Source of the DNA: Porodaedalea pini
Taxonomy: Eukaryota; Basidiomycota; Agaricomycetes; Hymenochaetales; Hymenochaetaceae
DNA: 64,000 bases
NCBI GenBank assembly: GCA_002794775.1
Contig: NBAY01000050.1
Span: 186,001 to 250,000, forward strand
Direction of reading: 5' to 3'
In this document: piece after piece, positions 10,906 through 19,349 of the stretch
Position numbering within the stretch: position 1 is the stretch's first letter
Layout: each line of letters starts with the position of its first letter
Position numbers and translations under genes: made by a program
The notes under the pieces: model-generated
Databases searched by the model: none
Seen by the model: the letters and a program-made list of their open reading frames with translations, nothing else
What the model was told of the DNA's origin: nothing

Positions 10906-12558
10906 TCATACCAATATCTCGACTCCATCAAACTTGGCTTTCTTCGCCGCCGACGCTCGCTTCTTTGCTTCGTTCAACAATGTTTTGTACTGCGCCACCT
11001 CCAACTCTTCGTCTGATACTTCTTCTGCAATCTCGGCCATCATTGCTGGGCCTTCTGACACTTCGGTACCCATTGTCATCGATGTCGCCACCTCTATGAG
11101 GTTAACTGAGGCCGTACTGGTCTCCTGACGCAGAAAATCTATCTTCTCCATCAAATTATTACCCACCGCCGTGCTTGGTACGAACCCTCCATTCGGTAGC
11201 ATCACCTTTCCGTTCGCATCCCTCACACACTTCCCTGCCTGGATATACTCCAGCACCTTTGGGCACGACCTAATGTAGTGGCTTGTGTCGCCACAGAACG
11301 CACACCCGGGACTCCTCTGGGACGTCGTTGCTGGCGGTGGTCTTCGCCCAAGTGACTGCACCTGAACCTGAATGTTCTTGACCGCTTCCCACACCGTACC
11401 GATATCTACTTCCTCCGACTTTACCTTTGACTGATTTGTTGGGTCAGGCGCTCGAGTCGTTGGTACGTCGTCGAAAACCATACCGGCCAAGATGTAGTCC
11501 GCATGCTTTACCACCAAATTGATCGTATAAGGTTTGCCTGGGGATGGGTCGGGCTCCTTCATCTCTAGGTGTTGCTGCAACCTATCCTTCAGTTTGCCTG
11601 TAAAGGCTTGGATGAACGCACATGCCGCTTCCTCTGCTGAAATGATCAAATTACGCTCCAAATACTTTGACCTCACCATGAACTCTCTCTTGTATTCTCC
11701 AAAATCCTCCCTCGACTGTATTCCTTTACTCTTCCAACCCTCGACGAGCCTATTGAGGTCTTCCCGGGTGAAGCACACACCGGGTGCCAAAGCCGGGTAA
11801 AACGCTATAATCGCCTCCTTCACTTTCGTCCAATCGTTCGCTCCCGTACCGACACCATCGGCGGTATCCCACAGCTCAGCTATGGAACTAGAAGCATAAT
11901 ACTTCACGTACCAGATCTTTGCCGCGTTGTCTAAGTTGCAGTCAGTCGTGATATATTCGATATCCTCGAAGTACCGAGGAAGGTCTAATGGGTTATTTCC
12001 ATTGAAGAAGGGAGCATCTCTAGCTCCGCGACGTGGAGGACGGTTTGACATGATTCTAACTGGAGGTACTGGTTGCACCGGCGCTACTATGGTTGATGTC
12101 CGGGGCTGCGTAGCCTGTGTGTTAACTGGGTTTGACAGAACTGATGACGTACCAACGGGTGAAGACGTCTGTCCTGGTACAGATGAACTAGGATCCGGTA
12201 AGACGAGCTGAGCAGTATCGTCTGGGTTGTCGCTCTCGAGCTCGGTTAGTGGTGATGAGCTAGTCGATGGGGCTGAGGGGACTGTCGACAGAACTGCGGA
12301 CGAGCTGATTAATGAGAAGGGAGACTGCGCTCCAGAGTCGAATGATGTGTTAAGTTGTTCTAAGTCCAAATCAAGGTAACGCTCTACAGACTCAGAATCT
12401 GAATCCGTAGTGCACTCTTCAATACGGCGTCTATGCTGCCAAGCATTAGCGGTTCTATATGGATGAGGGGGTTCAATAGTCTGCTGAGATGTCCCACGCG
12501 ATGAATGCAGAGGACGTGAGGATCGCGACACATTTAACCCCCTCGTGGTGGGCTCCAC
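10906..12558 (-). CDS. Gag of element B (capsid and CCHC zinc knuckle)
   Basis: An open frame of 550 codons. The first ATG in frame is at 12051 (MSNRPPRRGARDAPFF), giving about 380 aa. The upstream ~170 codons are open but have no ATG, so an original start may be lost. The capsid-like core includes LPRYFEDIEYI, WDTADGVG and LNRLVEGWKSKGI. A zinc knuckle CAFCGDTSHYIRSC (C-x2-C-x4-H-x4-C) near 11265-11305 binds the genomic RNA. The stop at 10906-10908 is TGA and the same frame continues into the protease, so it may be an acquired or read-through stop. Gag forms the virus-like particle in the cytoplasm. Confidence 0.9.
   Translation of the reverse strand: MEPTTRGLNVSRSSRPLHSSRGTSQQTIEPPHPYRTANAWQHRRRIEECTTDSDSESVERYLDLDLEQLNTSFDSGAQSPFSLISSSAVLSTVPSAPSTSSSPLTELESDNPDDTAQLVLPDPSSSVPGQTSSPVGTSSVLSNPVNTQATQPRTSTIVAPVQPVPPVRIMSNRPPRRGARDAPFFNGNNPLDLPRYFEDIEYITTDCNLDNAAKIWYVKYYASSSIAELWDTADGVGTGANDWTKVKEAIIAFYPALAPGVCFTREDLNRLVEGWKSKGIQSREDFGEYKREFMVRSKYLERNLIISAEEAACAFIQAFTGKLKDRLQQHLEMKEPDPSPGKPYTINLVVKHADYILAGMVFDDVPTTRAPDPTNQSKVKSEEVDIGTVWEAVKNIQVQVQSLGRRPPPATTSQRSPGCAFCGDTSHYIRSCPKVLEYIQAGKCVRDANGKVMLPNGGFVPSTAVGNNLMEKIDFLRQETSTASVNLIEVATSMTMGTEVSEGPAMMAEIAEEVSDEELEVAQYKTLLNEAKKRASAAKKAKFDGVEILV
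12541..12558 (-). promoter_or_regulatory. Candidate primer binding site of element B
   Basis: On the - strand the sequence two bases inside the 5' LTR begins TGGAGCCCACCACGAGG. PBSs normally start TGG, complementary to tRNA CCA ends, and lie within a few bases of the LTR. I cannot assign the matching tRNA. Confidence 0.45.
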
Positions 12559-12665
12559 TTGTAGATCCTGACTTAGGGGTGTCTGGGATCAGCGGTCCTT
12601 TTGGGATGTGATCGCGTTGCTCTGGGAGGTTAGGGGTTGACTGTGGTGAGATCACTCGAAGTACC

Positions 12666-12700
12666 GGTACGCGTCGGTACGCTTCGGTACGCGCTGGTAC
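12666..12700. promoter_or_regulatory. 10-bp-phased GGTAC array in right LTR of B
   Basis: GGTAC at 12666, 12676, 12686 and 12696. The intervening bases differ between the two LTRs while GGTAC itself is kept at all four positions. Confidence 0.7.
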
Positions 12701-12989
12701 GCATCGATATCGAGTGCTAAGGTCAGGTACTCCTGTCAGCTCTGTACTTGACTGGTATGGAGTCGGTACATGTGGGTAATCAACACCGGTACAATGTGAT
12801 CATGACAAGCGACAAGGCTCGAGTTATGGAGTAAGAGACGAGAGACGGTTTCGAGAGATGAGATGCTAAGACGAGGATGGAACGACTACGGGTTTTACAA
12901 GAACTAAGACAGATTGCACTCAAGTTACCCTATCTGAGGGAGACTCTGCGGTAGAACTGACTTGTCCTCTACCTACGACATGGGGTGCA

Positions 12990-12997
12990 TATTTATA
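12990..12997 (-). promoter_or_regulatory. TATA box in 5' LTR of B
   Basis: TATAAATA on the - strand (+ strand TATTTATA), identical in both LTRs (left copy 3183-3190). Orientation matches the gag-pol direction. It lies in the LTR segment with no differences between copies. Confidence 0.6.
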
Positions 12998-13492
12998 CTA
13001 AGTCCAAAGATCTATCTACAGTTAATATTTTCCATACGGGCATAATGTGCATATCAGTTGAAACATAGAGAAGTCAAAAGGAAAAGTCATAGGTCATAGA
13101 GGCGCACATAGAGTGCATAGAAATCAGAAGAACATAGGAAAAACATAAATCATAATGAAGAAAAATGTCCGCATTGCGTCCGACCATACCGGTGCTCCAC
13201 CAGAACTCAGATCGTCCAATCGGTACATGGCTCCCGTCGTCAGACAGCAGTCCGGTACGCGTCTTGGCTGTATGCTCCATGTGACCATGTCCCTAATCGT
13301 CCAGATAAGATCTCCGGTATGTTCTGATATGCATTTGGAGGTCTTGGAATGTGTTGCTGACGCGATCGTGGGGTTCTGATTTGAAACCGGACCGATCAGA
13401 TTCAGTCTGGTACTGATCGGTACACGTCAGAACCAGTTCCCGAGTGCTTCTGGAGCGATCGGTGGTGATGGGACGACCAGCACGGCTCTACA

Positions 13493-13496
13493 GCGC
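13493..13496. repeat. Target site duplication of element B, right copy (GCGC)
   Basis: Directly follows the terminal CA of the right LTR and matches 2748-2751. Confidence 0.85.
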
Positions 13497-14380
13497 AACG
13501 ACTCATGCATGCCCCTCAGTTTTGCCATGCGCTCCTCCTTTTCCCAAGCGTGTTTGGCCACCAGGAGATCTGTACGCTCGAGCCAGAATTGCGCCTCCTC
13601 CACAGCCTGTTTGGCACACTCGGCATCCTCACAAGCCCAGCGCTCTACCCTCTCCTGGGCCTCAGCAGCAGCGTGCACATGCTCAGCAGCAATGAGCCTG
13701 CATTTGCGCTTACACTCAGCCACCTTCTCCTCCTCCTCAGCAATAAGGGACCGGAGACGCTTGGGGAGCGTCTCCTCGGTTGCATTCTCCACCGCCTCCT
13801 CAGCCTCAGTCCAGAACACGTCCAAAAGGACATCCATCATGGTAAAAGAGATATGGGTGGCTTTTGCATGCTCAGAAATGCCATCCCACGTGGTAGAAAG
13901 GGAGCGCTAGAAAAGGGGTATCAGAAGCAAAAACAAGAAAACAAAAACAAGAAGCACACCCAAGTAGCCCACACATATGCCATCGCCTCCTTGTGAGCCT
14001 CTTCACTCAACTTCTCAAGATCGTCGAGAGCCAAGTTGAAGTCTTCCATATGTGACGAGAAAGGATCACACTGAATGAGACTCGGCAGGACAGACTCAGC
14101 TGGGGGAACACCAACTTCCCTGGCAGGTTCCCCCTCTCCACCCACTTCTCCGCCCAATGAGGATGACAGTAGCTGCAATGGACATGGGAGATCCACGCTG
14201 ACGAGTGCACCTCCCACATCTCGGTTGCCGTCATCAGTTTCCTGCAAAAAACCAGGGGCCGCTGGCACGTGATTACTAGCCCCCAACTTCTCCTGTGGTG
14301 GTGTCGAAGAACCCCCCCCCCCCATCCTTGGGAGACATGGGGGTGCACGGGACAGTATCAGGAGTCGTAGCATTGTCCAT
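13493..14380 (-). pseudogene. Antisense gene of element A, 5' part (exon 1 and coiled-coil exon 2)
   Basis: Exon 1 begins at ATG 14380 (MDNATTPDTVP...), runs through a Pro/Ser/Gly-rich stretch and ends at 13960. The intron is 13959-13907 (GTGTGC...CTAG, 53 bp, phase 0). Exon 2 (13906-13493) encodes a strongly helical Glu/Ala/Lys/Arg-rich segment, a probable coiled coil, and breaks off at element B's right TSD; it resumes at 2747 in the same frame. A run of twelve C at 14312-14323 (G on the coding strand) separates two reading frames of exon 1, so a homopolymer indel is likely. Without lesions the protein would be about 660 aa. Same architecture as the antisense gene of B, but low visible sequence identity. 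Confidence 0.65.
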
Positions 14381-15091
14381 CAAATGGGTAAGGTGAGACA
14401 GAGGAGGTGATAGTAAAAAGTAGAGGGGGGCATGTTTCAAAAACTACAATGATCTTTACCAACAGGAATCACGCCCCCACATTACCGGACCGGAACAAGC
14501 ACTGTGATCGCACTCAAGAAGCACGATGTGGAACCTGGTCATTTCAAGATCACTGAAGCGCCTGAAATGGTTCTCAACGATCACACACCTCAAAAGCCAA
14601 TCACACGCAGATCCAGACCACACCAAATACAGCACGAACCTGCCGATCACTCACAACGAACCCAGGTACACACTGAACACCAGCATTCAACAACGAGGCC
14701 ACTCCAAAAATGAAAAGAAACCATGAGGCACACAACACACAGATGCTCAACCGAATGCGAACACCAAAGAAAATAACTACACTGAGCCAAGACCACCAAA
14801 CAAAATTACAACTGGCCAAACAGAGACACGGACCAGCACCAAACACACAAAATACGAAACAACGGACTAAAAGACAAAAACTTGCTGATCGACCAGCCGC
14901 CAACCACAAGAAAATGACACTATTGCTGTCATGAATCACCCACTGAAGGACCGAATTGAAGCATGCGAAAGAATTGCCCAAAACACGCAATGAATGCGAA
15001 CTCCGCTGACAGACAGCATGACCAATACAGAGAGGTCCTCCTGAAACAGACACACAAATGACTCAGGCGATGCATCTGTCCTTAAAAAGAC
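14381..15091. other. A/C-rich non-coding stretch of element A
   Basis: No supported ORF. The + strand is strikingly poor in T and G, like the rest of A's sense strand. A purine tract AAAAAGTAGAGGGGGG ends at 14430 and is followed by CATGTTTC, resembling a polypurine tract plus LTR start; this reading is discussed under rejected items. Confidence 0.4.
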
Positions 15092-16027
15092 ATGCCATTA
15101 CTGAAAGCGACAAAAAGGAAAAAGAGACAACACCCGACCCTGCCCACAATGGAACGTACTGACATTACACCTCCCCATGTGATCATCCTCAAGGACATGG
15201 CACGCTGTATGCCCAACCCGACCCCTGGTGACCTCGCATTAGCCAACCCTTGCCCGATGGGTATCTCACAGATAGTCATATATGACCCCGCAACGACCTT
15301 GTTCGCCAAGTTTGCAGCGGAGTTACTGTTCGCATTTGACAAGCTTACGCCCACAGACCTGACTCTGATTTATGTGGCCTACATGTTCTGCACACCGAAA
15401 ATACAAGAGTGACTCTCGCAGTCACCCACACTCACCAGAGGTTCATGGTCTCAATTCTGTACCGCAGTCGCCATAGCCAGTCCCGATTATGAGGGCCTCA
15501 CGCAACTTGCGTATGAAGAAGTATACCACACAGTGTTCAGACGGATCGTGAGCAGGAAGGCGACTTCTTACAAATCAGCCCTGACCCTCTCTCAGTTCAA
15601 CGTGGCAGCAACGGTGTCCTATGTCCAGCCAGCATACCTCAGCCAACTGTACGAAGCCCGAGAATCGCTGATTTCTACAGAAGCTGAGCAGGCTGACTTT
15701 GCAGCGATGCTCGAAGACGCCAAGCAAGAATGCACAGCACACAAAGCACAACAGTCGGCCCTTCAGGAAACAGCACTCAGGATGGCCCGCCTTGCCAAAG
15801 TCACTCGGGAACAAGCCATCAAAGCCCACGATCTACTCTCACAGTTAGTTGGTCAATTAAACGAGCTACATATTGCACCGATCAACCTGGGTGAGCACAT
15901 GAACCTGATCGCGTCCTGGAATGACTTCAATGTGATGTTTGCAGCCAAGTATGGAAGGGTCACACAGGAAGGATCAGCCATGACGAATGGGCAGGCCAAA
16001 GCCAAACACCCGGTGCAATTCTCTTGA
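15092..16027 (+). pseudogene. Unrecognised sense ORF of element A (coiled coil), one TGA
   Basis: One frame of 311 codons broken only by TGA at 15410-15412. A start at 15092 or at a later ATG (MERTDITPPH) is possible. The first part is mixed; the C-terminal half (EARESLISTEAEQADFAAML onward) is a long Ala/Glu/Gln-rich helix typical of a coiled coil. I recognise no domain. It lies in the pol direction, downstream of the antisense gene and upstream of the 3' LTR, where gypsy elements sometimes carry extra genes; no signal peptide or membrane segment suggests an envelope protein. The single stop is compatible with CGA to TGA decay. Confidence 0.5.
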
Positions 16028-16207
16028 AACCCCCCTGATTCAAACGCCTCACGTTACATCAGGCAAAATAGAGTACCCCTCCATTTCCCTTAATAACAAG
16101 AACCCCATTTCGTATGACAACAAGCACTGACCCTCTCTATTGTTACTTTCTCTCCGCCAAAATTTTTTTTTACACCAAACATTGCACTAACTAATAACCC
16201 TGAGTCT

Positions 16208-16216
16208 CTATAAAAT
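16208..16216 (+). promoter_or_regulatory. Candidate internal TATA box
   Basis: CTATAAAAT about 105 bp upstream of the ATG at 16315, followed by a pyrimidine-rich leader, the arrangement of a normal fungal promoter. It suggests a separate transcript for the small downstream ORF. Confidence 0.4.
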
Positions 16217-16314
16217 ACTCCCTCCTTTTTGTTCATTCAGAATCATCTGCTCTACAATATCCCCCTCTTGAATAATTCAACTTTGTTCTTATTCACTTCT
16301 ACCCTTCACCAACC

Positions 16315-16866
16315 ATGCGTTCAGACCGAACCAGCACCGAGTCTTTCTATGACAACCGAATCCTGTGCCCGGACGACATACGTGGGGTTCACAACTGGTC
16401 GATATCATTCACTCTTGTGGTCGCATGCCATCACTCATGACAGGCCACTCTTGAGGACGTCCTACATCACTCCAGATCTCACCAGCGCTTCTGGCGCTCA
16501 ATCGCCAAGCCTGGCATGAAGGTGCATGAGTTCTTCCTGCACCTGTACATGGTGATCGACATCCAGTACCGACCCCAACCAACCTTGATCAACAACCACA
16601 CAAAATACATCATTAATCAAGGCCTGGAGCTGCCAGTGAATCAGCATCTACGTTCGGCAGTGACACATGACCTCATCCATATTGCAATTATCCCATGGCA
16701 CCCAGACCTCCAGATGAGCATACACCACCCAGCCCCGTCAGTCCAACTTGAGAACCTCTGTGACACAGTCACGCAGCAGATAGCGCACATTACGAAACTC
16801 CAGGGTGCAATTTTGGCATTGATCGGTGAACCGTCAACCTCTTCTTCTTCTTCTTCACACCATTAA
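16315..16866 (+). pseudogene. Small unrecognised sense ORF, one TGA
   Basis: ATG at 16315 (context ACCATGC), one frame of 183 codons to the stop at 16866, interrupted by TGA at 16438-16440. It ends in a serine run and HH. No family recognised. It sits between a TATA-like box and the 3' LTR of element A. Like the preceding ORF it has a single TGA, so both decayed in the same way. Confidence 0.45.
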
Positions 16867-16959
16867 AAACCACAGAATGCACCAAACCTCACCCATTACA
16901 CATTCTTTAATTTCCAATTCAACCACTTCTCATGTACACCACAAACACTTTTTTTCTGG

Positions 16960-16971
16960 CCCCCTGGGAGA
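16960..16971 (+). promoter_or_regulatory. Polypurine tract of element A
   Basis: CCCCCTGGGAGA directly precedes the LTR start TGTAGC. Element B has the closely similar CCCCAGGAGA before TGTAGA, which supports the boundary and the + orientation. Confidence 0.6.
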
Positions 16972-17817
16972 TGTAGCGATTAACCATCACCTATGTGCCG
17001 GCCGAGTCTTTCTCCCCTCACTTACACTACTCCTTTGAATCCCTTTACCAGCCGCCGAACTTTACCATTTATTCATTCATAATTGGCGGCCGACTCTTCA
17101 TTATAATTCTTGGTATGGACACGATCAGACAGAGGGATGTCGCACAAACTCGATCAGCACATGGACAACCAACTCTCGTGGGGATAGGTGGAAGGAATTA
17201 GGTGAGTAAGGACAAGGACGTGGGATACAGGTGTGCAGTGGTGGGAGACAAGAGAGCAGGTTGGGCACTCCAACATCACTCCACGACAATCGGCTGCGTG
17301 ATGTGCGCAGGCCGATCACCGACTCACTTTCACATCCATTCACACAGACTCGGCCGAGTCTTGCACCGCTTTCTCTGCTTCAGTTTAGTATAAATTCGCA
17401 GTAGTTTGTAGAGACAGGGACGGAGAGATAGAGAGGGATAGGGAGAGGAGAAACAGTACAGAGACAGACAGTCCCCTCTCCACCTCTAGACCGCAATCCA
17501 CTACATGCATTACTACGCACTACTCGCCCGACTCTCATTCTGAAAACAGTATACACCGACTCTGTCACCGACTCTCAGAACTCCGTCACCCAATCACCGA
17601 ACGCCCTCGGCCGCTGCCACAAGTGCCGATTCTACCCGCCCGAGTCTTGGTCCAACCGGAATCCTGCAGGTATCCGTATCGCCGAGTCTTCATATCTCGA
17701 ACCTCGCTCTACTTAGGTTGTCCCTCTCGGTATACCGAGTCACCGCAGTCCCCCTTGGGTCGATCACGAGCCGTAGCCCGAATCGCCCTTCGGATTAGAA
17801 GAGTCTGCACCCCTACA
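16972..17817 (+). repeat. 3' LTR of element A (846 bp)
   Basis: Starts TGTAGC after the purine tract and ends CCCCTACA where dehydrogenase sequence begins; TGTA/TACA are inverted ends. It contains a TATAAAT at 17389-17395 and ten copies of CCGA(G/C)TC. The partner LTR must lie left of the window, so the limits are inferred, not aligned. The expected target duplication would begin GCAGG at 17818. Confidence 0.65.
17002..17741. promoter_or_regulatory. CCGA(G/C)TC motif cluster in LTR of A
   Basis: Copies start at 17002, 17090, 17319, 17354, 17528, 17556, 17568, 17640, 17682 and 17735; five extend to CCGAGTCTT or CCGACTCTT. One forms the perfect 14-bp palindrome GACTCGGCCGAGTC at 17347-17360. 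About 0.2 copies would be expected by chance in 846 bp on both strands. A further copy is at 16338. Confidence 0.65.
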
Positions 17818-18230
17818 GCAGGATTCCTGCAGACGCGACACACACGTTTACCTGACTCTCCTTCGTCATCTGTACGACGTCCCACATCGCCTTCTGGTCC
17901 GTCACATCTACTCCACATACTCCAGACGTGCGCCCTCGGCTAGGCTGAGCTTGCCAACGTAACTCCTTCGTTACTGAGAATGTCGCGTCTGGTTTGTCGA
18001 GGAAGTTGAGGCAGTAGACAGCTGCACCGACTTCTGCGAGCGCTTCGGCCATCTCGAGGCCAAGCCCGCGCTGTGCACCGGTGACGACTGCAATGCACCC
18101 AGCGAGGGAGAACTCCCTCTCGGGGAGAGTCAGACGCATTTGCAAAGAGAAGTCGGAGGCCGCACGCAGAGTAGCTTCGATGCCGGAGAGGTGAGGCGGT
18201 GTGGGACTTCGAGAGGAATGTCGTGTGCAT
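17818..18230 (-). pseudogene. Short-chain dehydrogenase/reductase, cut by element A
   Basis: The N-terminal half of a classical SDR: Rossmann motif VVTGAQRGLGLEMA (TGxxxGxG), then DVTDQKAMWDVVQ and ASAGIL, where the family has the NAG motif, just before the LTR. It would be an NAD(P)H-dependent oxidoreductase of the polyol/sorbose reductase type (inference). An ATG at 18230 opens a transit-peptide-like segment (MHTTFLSKSHTASPL) in another frame, so a frameshift lies near 18160. A second lesion near 17915 turns the expected ARLEYVEVDVT into other frames. The active-site Tyr-x-x-x-Lys and the C-terminus are absent; they should lie beyond element A's 5' end, outside the window. Confidence 0.75.
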
Positions 18231-18399
18231 GCGGGAGAGATATCGGCGAGTGGGAACGGCACGGGCGATGTGCCTGAGCAAAGATGAGCGTTTCGTCGTC
18301 GCTATATGAACGTGTCTGAAAAGCTCGAGCTCTGAGACAACATGGCGAAGGTCGGCCCGGGTCTTTCTCGTCCTTCCAGCGAATTGACGTCCCAGAGGC

Positions 18400-18591
18400 A
18401 CGGTCGTAGATGAAGTCGGCCCAGTAATCGACCGCGGGCTCGTACAGGTTCATCTTTTCGAGAATTTCGTCCCCAAAAAAGTTGTTTGACGGGAAGTTGT
18501 GACCGAGCTTGAAGCCAAGCTGGTCGTCTCTCGTTGAGCAATGCGAGCCGAATGTCGACGAGGCGTACTCAGATATGCTGATGTAATTCAA
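18400..18591 (-). CDS. Unrecognised partial ORF upstream of the dehydrogenase
   Basis: The frame from 18591 reads as ordinary protein (DDQLGFKLGHNFPSNNFFG, then YEPAVDYWADFIYDRASG) before a possible GT donor near 18400. I cannot place it in a family. It may be an exon of a gene that is itself truncated, since only low-complexity frames follow it. Confidence 0.3.
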
Positions 18592-19219
18592 AGCGAGTTG
18601 AGACAGAATTTGAGGATTGGAGGGGTCGCGTTGCCTTTCTGCGATTGGCGTATTGTTGGATTCGTCGCCTCCTTGGCCTATTTTCGAGCTTGTGCCTCGC
18701 TGGCAGCATTCTCGCCAGTGGTTAGGCGGTGCAGCACCCGAGGTGCTTGTGATCCGTCTCTCGCAGTGGCCTCATCAGCTGCGGAGTTCGCATACTGTAG
18801 AATACATAAGAATACGATTCGTATGATCGAAGACTTTTGTATGTAGACGCACATTCCTCCAAAGCCAAGACTTCGCACTTGGGCTTTTTCTCCAGCGCCA
18901 TTCAGTTCATTTTCGCCTGACGACACGTGTTCATACGAGGACTGTTCGCTTCAATAACCAGCGACACGAACGGGTCTTCATCGTCGTCGTCGTCGAGCTC
19001 GTCGATTCGATTCTGGCAGGGCCCCGGACACGATCAGTTCTGAAAACACGAAGCATTGAGATTCTGGACGAGCGGCGTACTCTGCAATATTGGTTCCGTT
19101 CGGTTACGCTAAATTGAGTTCGAGGTTCGAGGTCATGATGGTTGGAGAGACCGAGCTTTGCCGGTAGCTGATGCGTTGGCCACGTAACATCCACGTGCCT
19201 TATTTGTTATAATTTCTGC
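18592..19219. other. Intergenic, nothing recognised
   Basis: No ORF with family signal on either strand between the partial ORF and the 3' end of the LINE. Confidence 0.4.
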
Positions 19220-19349
19220 TATCTACTACTAACAGACTACCAACCGCAACGGACCGGAACAAGACAAACGAAAAGAAAACATACGTAGTGCGTGAATGAG
19301 GTGTGATCGTGAAATTCGAAGTACGAGCGTTAAGGGGTGGGGTTTAAGA

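Larger units (their letters stand above)
2752..13492 (-). mobile_element. Complete inner Ty3/gypsy retrotransposon (element B)
   Basis: Bounded by LTRs at 2752-3685 and 12560-13492 that start TGTAGA and end TCTACA. The outside flanks are GCGC at 2748-2751 and GCGC at 13493-13496, a 4-bp target site duplication. Reading the - strand from right to left gives LTR, candidate primer site, gag, protease, RT-RNase H-integrase, an extra gene on the opposite strand, then LTR. Total length is 10.7 kb. It interrupts exon 2 of element A's antisense gene, and the host frame is continuous once B and one TSD copy are removed. The many in-frame TGA codons and LTR divergence show an old, inactive copy. Confidence 0.95.
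12560..13492 (-). repeat. 5' LTR of element B (right copy, 933 bp)
   Basis: Promoter-bearing LTR for the - strand element. It contains the GGTAC array (12666-12700) and a - strand TATAAATA at 12990-12997, about 495 bp in from the outer edge, a sensible place for the U3/R boundary. Confidence 0.95.
1..17817 (+). mobile_element. Outer Ty3/gypsy LTR retrotransposon (element A), 5' part outside window
   Basis: Seen on the + strand: the end of pol (integrase, 2-1312), an antisense gene (14380 down to 1531), two further sense ORFs (15092-16027, 16315-16866), a purine-rich tract and a 3' LTR (16972-17817). Element B (2752-13492) is inserted inside it, so about 7 kb of A is visible. The + strand outside the antisense gene is A/C-rich throughout, which supports treating 14400-16900 as the same element. 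Its gag, protease, RT and 5' LTR must lie left of the window. The 3' boundary is set by the end of readable dehydrogenase sequence at 17818. Uncertain: whether the two sense ORFs belong to A or to a second, older element. Confidence 0.7.

Noticed and set aside
13427..13840. A stand-alone 137-codon - strand gene reaching into the LTR
   Set aside because: Its last residues are LTR sequence; it is exon 2 of the antisense gene cut by element B.
14421..15048. Purine tract followed by TGTTTC at 14433 and GAAACA at about 15048, as a possible 616-bp 3' LTR ending element A early
   Set aside because: TGTTTC/GAAACA could arise by chance over this length, there is no second copy to align, and the A/C-rich sense-strand composition runs on without change into the following ORFs. 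The LTR at 16972-17817 has a purine tract like element B's and coincides with the break in the dehydrogenase. Not excluded: if true, the two sense ORFs belong to a third element.
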